Shown piece by piece: positions 60,690-64,000 of a stretch of 64,000 nucleotides of DNA (the stretch's first letter is position 1; each line of letters starts with the position of its first letter). The position numbers and the translations under genes were made by a program. Source of the stretch: Acinetobacter puyangensis. GTDB lineage: Bacteria > Pseudomonadota > Gammaproteobacteria > Pseudomonadales > Moraxellaceae. Location of the stretch: positions 1-64,000 of the forward strand of contig NZ_OANT01000003.1 of assembly GCF_900096995.1 (NCBI RefSeq), written 5' to 3'. The notes below the pieces were generated by a model. That model saw nothing but the letters and a program-made list of their open reading frames with translations, was not told the origin of the DNA and made no database searches.

Positions 60690-60878
60690 TAACAAGCAGA
60701 AAAGATAGATGCTTTTTTTGACATTATCTATCAAAAAGTACAGACCTAATATTTCTATGAAGAAGAAGGTAATCCGATAGTTTATTTGGATAAAATTGTT
60801 TTAAAAGCAGTTAATTACCACCGATATGCTTATGATGAAAGAGGAATGTCTTGATATGGAAAATATAATTGCTAGTTA
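60690..60878 (+). pseudogene. Degenerate reading-frame remnant of unknown origin
   Basis: Starting at 60693 a frame reads QAEKIDAFFDIIYQKVQT, stop, YFYEEEGNPIVYLDKIVLKA and onward to YDERGMS, stop. The composition looks like a real protein interrupted by stops, and there is no ribosome site or start. I do not recognise the family. It lies between the LysR gene and the Tn7-like remnant and may be part of that older element. Confidence 0.35.
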
Positions 60879-60910
60879 AAGAGTAAGACCAATGTAATAA
60901 ATGTATTACA

Positions 60911-61036
60911 TCAACGCAAATTATTTAAAGTAGGATTATTTGATTGGAATATCAATAGTAATATTTTCTGCCCACGACCATCTTTTATTCTTTTGCTAAT
61001 TTGTTCTTGTGTGAAGAATCTCGATGCTCTACTCAT
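60911..61036 (-). pseudogene. tnsA: Truncated tnsA (Tn7-like transposase endonuclease subunit)
   Basis: The ATG at 61036 begins MSRASRFFTQEQISKRIKDG followed by RGQ. This matches the N-terminus of Tn7 TnsA as I know it (MAKANSSFSEVQIARRIKEG, RGQ) in spacing and identity. After RGQ the frame diverges and stops at 60911, so at least 85% of the protein, including the endonuclease active site, is missing. The gene points away from the Tn7-like right end at 61126, exactly where tnsA sits in Tn7. A remnant of an older, inactivated element. Confidence 0.7.
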
Positions 61037-61126
61037 AGAAAAACACAGCCTACTTTTTAATCAGTATAGCTGGGTTTATCCAGTTTACAACTTTAATGTC
61101 TAGTTTAGAACTATATTGTCCAAACA
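60911..61126 (-). mobile_element. Remnant right end of a Tn7-like transposon
   Basis: Read on the minus strand from 61126, the sequence begins TGTTTGGACAATATAGTTCT and contains two adjacent TnsB-site-like repeats ending TAAACT (61102-61121 and 61080-61101). Tn7's right end has the same words, GACAATAAAGTCTTAAACT and GACAGAATAGTTGTAAACT, and likewise leads into tnsA after about 100 further bases. Only the end and the tnsA start remain. The exact tip (61126 or a few bases beyond) is uncertain. Confidence 0.7.
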
Positions 61127-61145
61127 TATTTTTATTGTGCGAGAG

Positions 61146-61284
61146 TAATAAAGTTTCATACTGAACAAGCTTTATCTCATTGATCTTTATAGTTCACAAA
61201 TAATAGAAGAAAAAATAAAGTTTCATACTCAGCTTCATCTTTTCTTCAATTTTGAGTTTTTATCAAGTAATAAAGTTTCATACT
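61146..61284 (+). repeat. Three TnsB-binding-site-like direct repeats
   Basis: TAATAAAGTTTCATACT occurs at 61146-61162 and 61268-61284, and AATAAAGTTTCATACT at 61214-61229. Spacings between copies are 67 and 55 nt, similar to the three sites of Tn7's left end. The sequences between the copies are unrelated to each other. Confidence 0.8.
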
Positions 61285-61326
61285 AAAATGAAACATAAGA
61301 CTCAGCTAATTGTGTCCACTTACCCA

Positions 61327-62655
61327 TTATCTTACATATAGCTCATTAATGCCGGGTCTTGATGCATGATTACTTGCTCGTAAAATTAATTGATTAAGTA
61401 ATTGCTCTCTAATCCTGTATTTGGCTTCAAAAATAGAAGTTTTATGTGGAGGTAAAGTTAGTAGATATTTTAAATTAACAACTAGGTAAAAAGGTTCTGG
61501 CTCTACATCCGTAAAAAATAGGGGAGAATGCCATTCAAAGTCATTCTTTCTTTTAACAAAATCTTTTTTTGATACCTTATAACCTAAATAATATGGAATT
61601 AAACCTTCTTTTTGTTGTGCATAATCACATACCGCCCCTAGTCTAACAAAGATAGGTTCGTAGCTAGACGATTTCTCAGGTTTGAGACCAAATACATCTG
61701 TCTTGATTTGAGTGGTAGTTAAACCAAATAAGTCACATGTCATTTCATTACCCCAATATATTGGTTTAAGTACAGCTCCCCAATCTAAAGATGACATAGT
61801 CTCATAGCCTGTAACAGCGAGATGCAACATTTTATTATATTTACCGACTGCTTTGGGATCTGAAATTTTTGACTCGGGAGTATTTACTTTGGTAATAGCA
61901 TTATTCCAGATATCTTCATTAAAATTTTTATTATTCAGAATTTTATCAGTTAAAATTGGTGCAGTTGTAATATTGAACGCTTGTTGACGGTCTTTATTAA
62001 CATGTCCATCACCCAATGTAGAGCTAGTAATACAGCTTAATACTTTGTCTATTTCAGATGGATAGTCGTTAAAATTTCTCTTATCGTTTGGCACTAAATT
62101 TAATAGTTCAATAAGAGTTTGATTTACAGCTTCTAAAACTCTTGACTCCCAGTCAAAAAGTACTGCTATTTGTGGGACAGACGAAAAAAAACCTTTAATT
62201 TCATTCTTTAAGTTTTCACTAGTATCTGCCTTGATATGGCTATTTTCATCAATATATTGAGTTTTAGAAAGAGGCTTAATAAGTAAAGGCTTACAATATC
62301 TCTTTTCAGGATCTAAACGTGTTTCTATATATTGAATTAAATTACTACAATCTTGAGGATTATCTGTCCATAAAATCATAATAAAAGGCCCGTTTTCACT
62401 TGAGATAACAGACTCTAAAATTCTTATAATTTCAGCATAGTGGGTATTCTGACCAAGAGAGCTTCTACCTGATAAATTTAAATCTATAAATAAACCTCTC
62501 ACGCCTTTGTAATAATCTTGGCATAGATGAGACTCATCTTCCTCATTATATTGAACTCCAATACATGAAGATCCAATAAGTTTAAATGTCTCAATAATAG
62601 GCTCTAGGTGTTCTTTTTTATCATCAAGTACTACAAAACGTGGAGGTGTTAACAT
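61327..62655 (-). CDS. Receiver-domain protein with unrecognised C-terminal effector
   Basis: About 442 residues. The N-terminal 135 residues form a response-regulator receiver with all key residues: acidic pair Asp11-Asp12 (VVLDDKKEH), phospho-acceptor Asp58 (LFIDLNLSG), Thr97 (MILWTDNP) and Lys127 (LLIKPLSK). The remaining 300 residues are an alpha/beta domain I do not recognise; no helix-turn-helix, GGDEF or nuclease motif is evident. An upstream TTG at 62682 would overlap the kinase gene by 8 nt; the ATG at 62655 leaves a 19-nt gap. Co-transcribed with the kinase-like gene and probably its phosphorelay partner. Confidence 0.75.
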   Translation of the reverse strand: MLTPPRFVVLDDKKEHLEPIIETFKLIGSSCIGVQYNEEDESHLCQDYYKGVRGLFIDLNLSGRSSLGQNTHYAEIIRILESVISSENGPFIMILWTDNPQDCSNLIQYIETRLDPEKRYCKPLLIKPLSKTQYIDENSHIKADTSENLKNEIKGFFSSVPQIAVLFDWESRVLEAVNQTLIELLNLVPNDKRNFNDYPSEIDKVLSCITSSTLGDGHVNKDRQQAFNITTAPILTDKILNNKNFNEDIWNNAITKVNTPESKISDPKAVGKYNKMLHLAVTGYETMSSLDWGAVLKPIYWGNEMTCDLFGLTTTQIKTDVFGLKPEKSSSYEPIFVRLGAVCDYAQQKEGLIPYYLGYKVSKKDFVKRKNDFEWHSPLFFTDVEPEPFYLVVNLKYLLTLPPHKTSIFEAKYRIREQLLNQLILRASNHASRPGINELYVR

Positions 62656-62674
62656 TATCAATTTAACCCAAAAA

Positions 62675-64000
62675 TTAATCAAAAACTAAAGCCATAGCTG
62701 CACCGTCAAACTCATTTGGTACATCATCTTGATCATCAAGAATAACTAGACGTCCTTTATTTACTTCCATAGCTAGATTTACATAATACAATCCAATACC
62801 CATACCATTAGGTCTTCTCGTAAAGAAAGGTTTTACTAACTGTTCTTGCTCATCTTGGAAACCTGAGCCATTATCAGCAACAATAATTGCTGTTTTACCA
62901 TAAAAGTCTCTACGTACATCTATATAAATCTTTCTTTGACCAATAGTATCTTCAGGCCAACGTGCTTGAAGCCAATATATTGAATTATCAAAGATATTAT
63001 TCAAACAACCAATCAGGATTTTAAATATATATTTTTGTTCAATATCAGGAATATTTTCCTCAAGAAACGGACAAACGAATTGAACCTTATGGGCTCTAAA
63101 TCGAATTGAGGCAATATCTCTTGCACGACGAATCAAGTTTTTCAGACTTGCAGGCTTATTATCACCTTTTCTCAATAAGTCAGAAAAACTATCTAAAATT
63201 TTCACCAGTTGATAGGCTTGATCTTTAATTAAAGTAATATCTTCACTATGTTCAATTGTCTGATATAAAGACCTAACGCCATGTTCGACTTCATGAAAAA
63301 CAATAGCCAATCCCATGTTATTAAAGCCTGAAGTAAGCATTACTTCACGCATTTCGTTATAATTTTTTTCAGTTTTCTCAATTAACGGTTCTAATTCATC
63401 AGTTAAATTATGCTTCTTAGCCAGTTTTCTTAGTTCAGTTAATGGCTTTTCAATTTTCCTCTCTTCAATATTTTTACCAGTTTCAGTTACTTGTCTGATA
63501 CGCTCTTTATCTTTTTGCCGTTCAGTCTCCACAATAGATAACACACTTAATACAATTTGTTGAAATCTTTCATATGTTTCATTTTCTATGAAACCTTCTC
63601 GATTCGTTTTTTCTTTTAGACCAAAGCTATCTTCAACACTTAGATCTAAAGATCCAACAACGATATTTCGACTAATATGCCTACCAGGTACATTGACCCT
63701 CCGCAAATCTAAACCGAGCCAATCATCGCCAGGTTCCCCATAGTTGTATACTCGAATGTTGTCTCTATATACACGAATACCGCCATTTTCATTTAGGAAG
63801 CTTTCGACTAGTTGCTGTTCTCCAAACTTAGAAATGACCTGTTTATCACGATCATAGATAAAAAACTCACCGCTTATATTACCAATTCCACGTAAATCTT
63901 CAGGCTCCACAATAACTTTGGTTTTTTTCAAATCTGATGGTAATAAAAGTTTCTCATTTTCTAATAATTCTTGACGAGGCTCTACTTTGATTCCAGGAAC
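62675..64000 (-). CDS. Histidine-kinase/MORC-like ATPase, partial at window edge
   Basis: The frame is open to 64000, so the N-terminus is outside; a TTG at 63931 is not the start. Visible order: an S5-like transducer segment (GGIRVYRDNIRVYNYGEPGDDWLG with LDLRR), as in MORC/Hsp90-type ATPases; a charged coiled coil; a helix with HEVEHGVRSL resembling a phospho-acceptor H box; then a complete histidine-kinase ATPase: N box NNIFDNSIYW (about 63001-62972), G1 VADNGSGF, F box KPFFTRRPN, G2 GMGIGLYY. The S5-like segment implies another GHKL ATPase module upstream, giving two ATPase domains in one protein. Cargo of the Tn7-like element; a defence or signalling role is inferred. Confidence 0.8.
   Translation of the reverse strand, partial: VPGIKVEPRQELLENEKLLLPSDLKKTKVIVEPEDLRGIGNISGEFFIYDRDKQVISKFGEQQLVESFLNENGGIRVYRDNIRVYNYGEPGDDWLGLDLRRVNVPGRHISRNIVVGSLDLSVEDSFGLKEKTNREGFIENETYERFQQIVLSVLSIVETERQKDKERIRQVTETGKNIEERKIEKPLTELRKLAKKHNLTDELEPLIEKTEKNYNEMREVMLTSGFNNMGLAIVFHEVEHGVRSLYQTIEHSEDITLIKDQAYQLVKILDSFSDLLRKGDNKPASLKNLIRRARDIASIRFRAHKVQFVCPFLEENIPDIEQKYIFKILIGCLNNIFDNSIYWLQARWPEDTIGQRKIYIDVRRDFYGKTAIIVADNGSGFQDEQEQLVKPFFTRRPNGMGIGLYYVNLAMEVNKGRLVILDDQDDVPNEFDGAAMALVFD

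Larger units (their letters stand above)
61136..64000 (+). mobile_element. Left end and cargo of a second Tn7-like transposon, partial
   Basis: The sequence from 61136 begins TGTGCGAGAGTAATAAAG, close to the Tn7 terminus TGTGGGCGGACAATAAAG. Three spaced repeats follow within 150 bp (see the repeat entry), which is the left-end layout of Tn7 (three separated TnsB sites), not the overlapping right-end layout. The element continues past the right window edge; its transposition genes and right end are expected there. Both genes at 61327 and 62675 are then its left-end cargo. Confidence 0.7.

Noticed and set aside
61146..61284. CRISPR array
   Set aside because: Only three 16-17-nt repeats with unequal spacers and no cas genes; the Tn7 end layout explains them better.
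63929..63931. TTG as start of the kinase-like gene
   Set aside because: The frame continues without stop to the window edge and the preceding residues look like ordinary protein; the gene is simply truncated.

Overview
The window looks like chromosome of an Acinetobacter-type gammaproteobacterium. It is AT-rich, carries the OmpR/EnvZ, Tex, UvrA, YajR-SSB and MaeA proteins expected of that group, a hisB-hisH pair beside a PanZ-like gene, tRNA-Thr and two tRNA-Phe genes, and a chaperone-usher fimbrial operon. The genus is inferred from protein resemblance, not from a search.

Layout. (1) 1-4.2 kb is the right end of an integrated element. It holds a partial inovirus Gp2/YagK-YfjJ family gene, an unrecognised 805-residue protein, and an attachment-like junction near 4.0 kb with a tRNA 3'-end-like sequence. 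(2) 4.2-28.3 kb is mostly core: a Fur-type TonB siderophore receptor, tRNA-Thr, DUF2218, hisH/hisB, a PanZ-like sensor, twin tRNA-Phe genes, a kinase-like protein, succinate CoA-transferase, envZ/ompR, tex, 8-oxoguanine deaminase, an SDR with its LysR regulator, uvrA, a GNAT, guanine deaminase, a Fur-box small gene, tenA and a GFA-family protein. Two MITE-like inverted-repeat elements lie at 9.57-9.85 kb and 26.15-26.42 kb. (3) 28.5-36.0 kb is an AT-rich AraC gene and a five-gene fimbrial operon with a large hairpin after the major pilin. (4) 36.4-40.4 kb is yajR, ssb and maeA. (5) 40.5-60.6 kb is an accessory redox/detoxification region. It contains three closely similar LysR regulators, one AraC_N regulator, two aldo/keto reductases, an alcohol dehydrogenase, SDRs, exported cupin/carboxymuconolactone-decarboxylase proteins (once fused, once as an overlapping pair), exported hydrolases, an exported flavodoxin, a Bcr/CflA-type transporter and an RND pump. 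Together they look like a response to reactive aldehydes, quinones or similar electrophiles; the substrate is not known. (6) 60.6-64.0 kb is mobile. A remnant right end of a Tn7-like transposon with a truncated tnsA abuts the left end of a second Tn7-like transposon. The first cargo inside the second element is an overlapping or near-overlapping response-regulator-like gene and a histidine-kinase/MORC-like ATPase gene, the latter cut by the window edge.

The strongest candidate for an undescribed system is the 61.1-64.0 kb cargo. It pairs a receiver-domain protein with an unrecognised effector half with an ATPase that seems to carry an S5-like (MORC/Hsp90-type) segment, a phospho-acceptor-like helix and a complete histidine-kinase-type ATPase domain.
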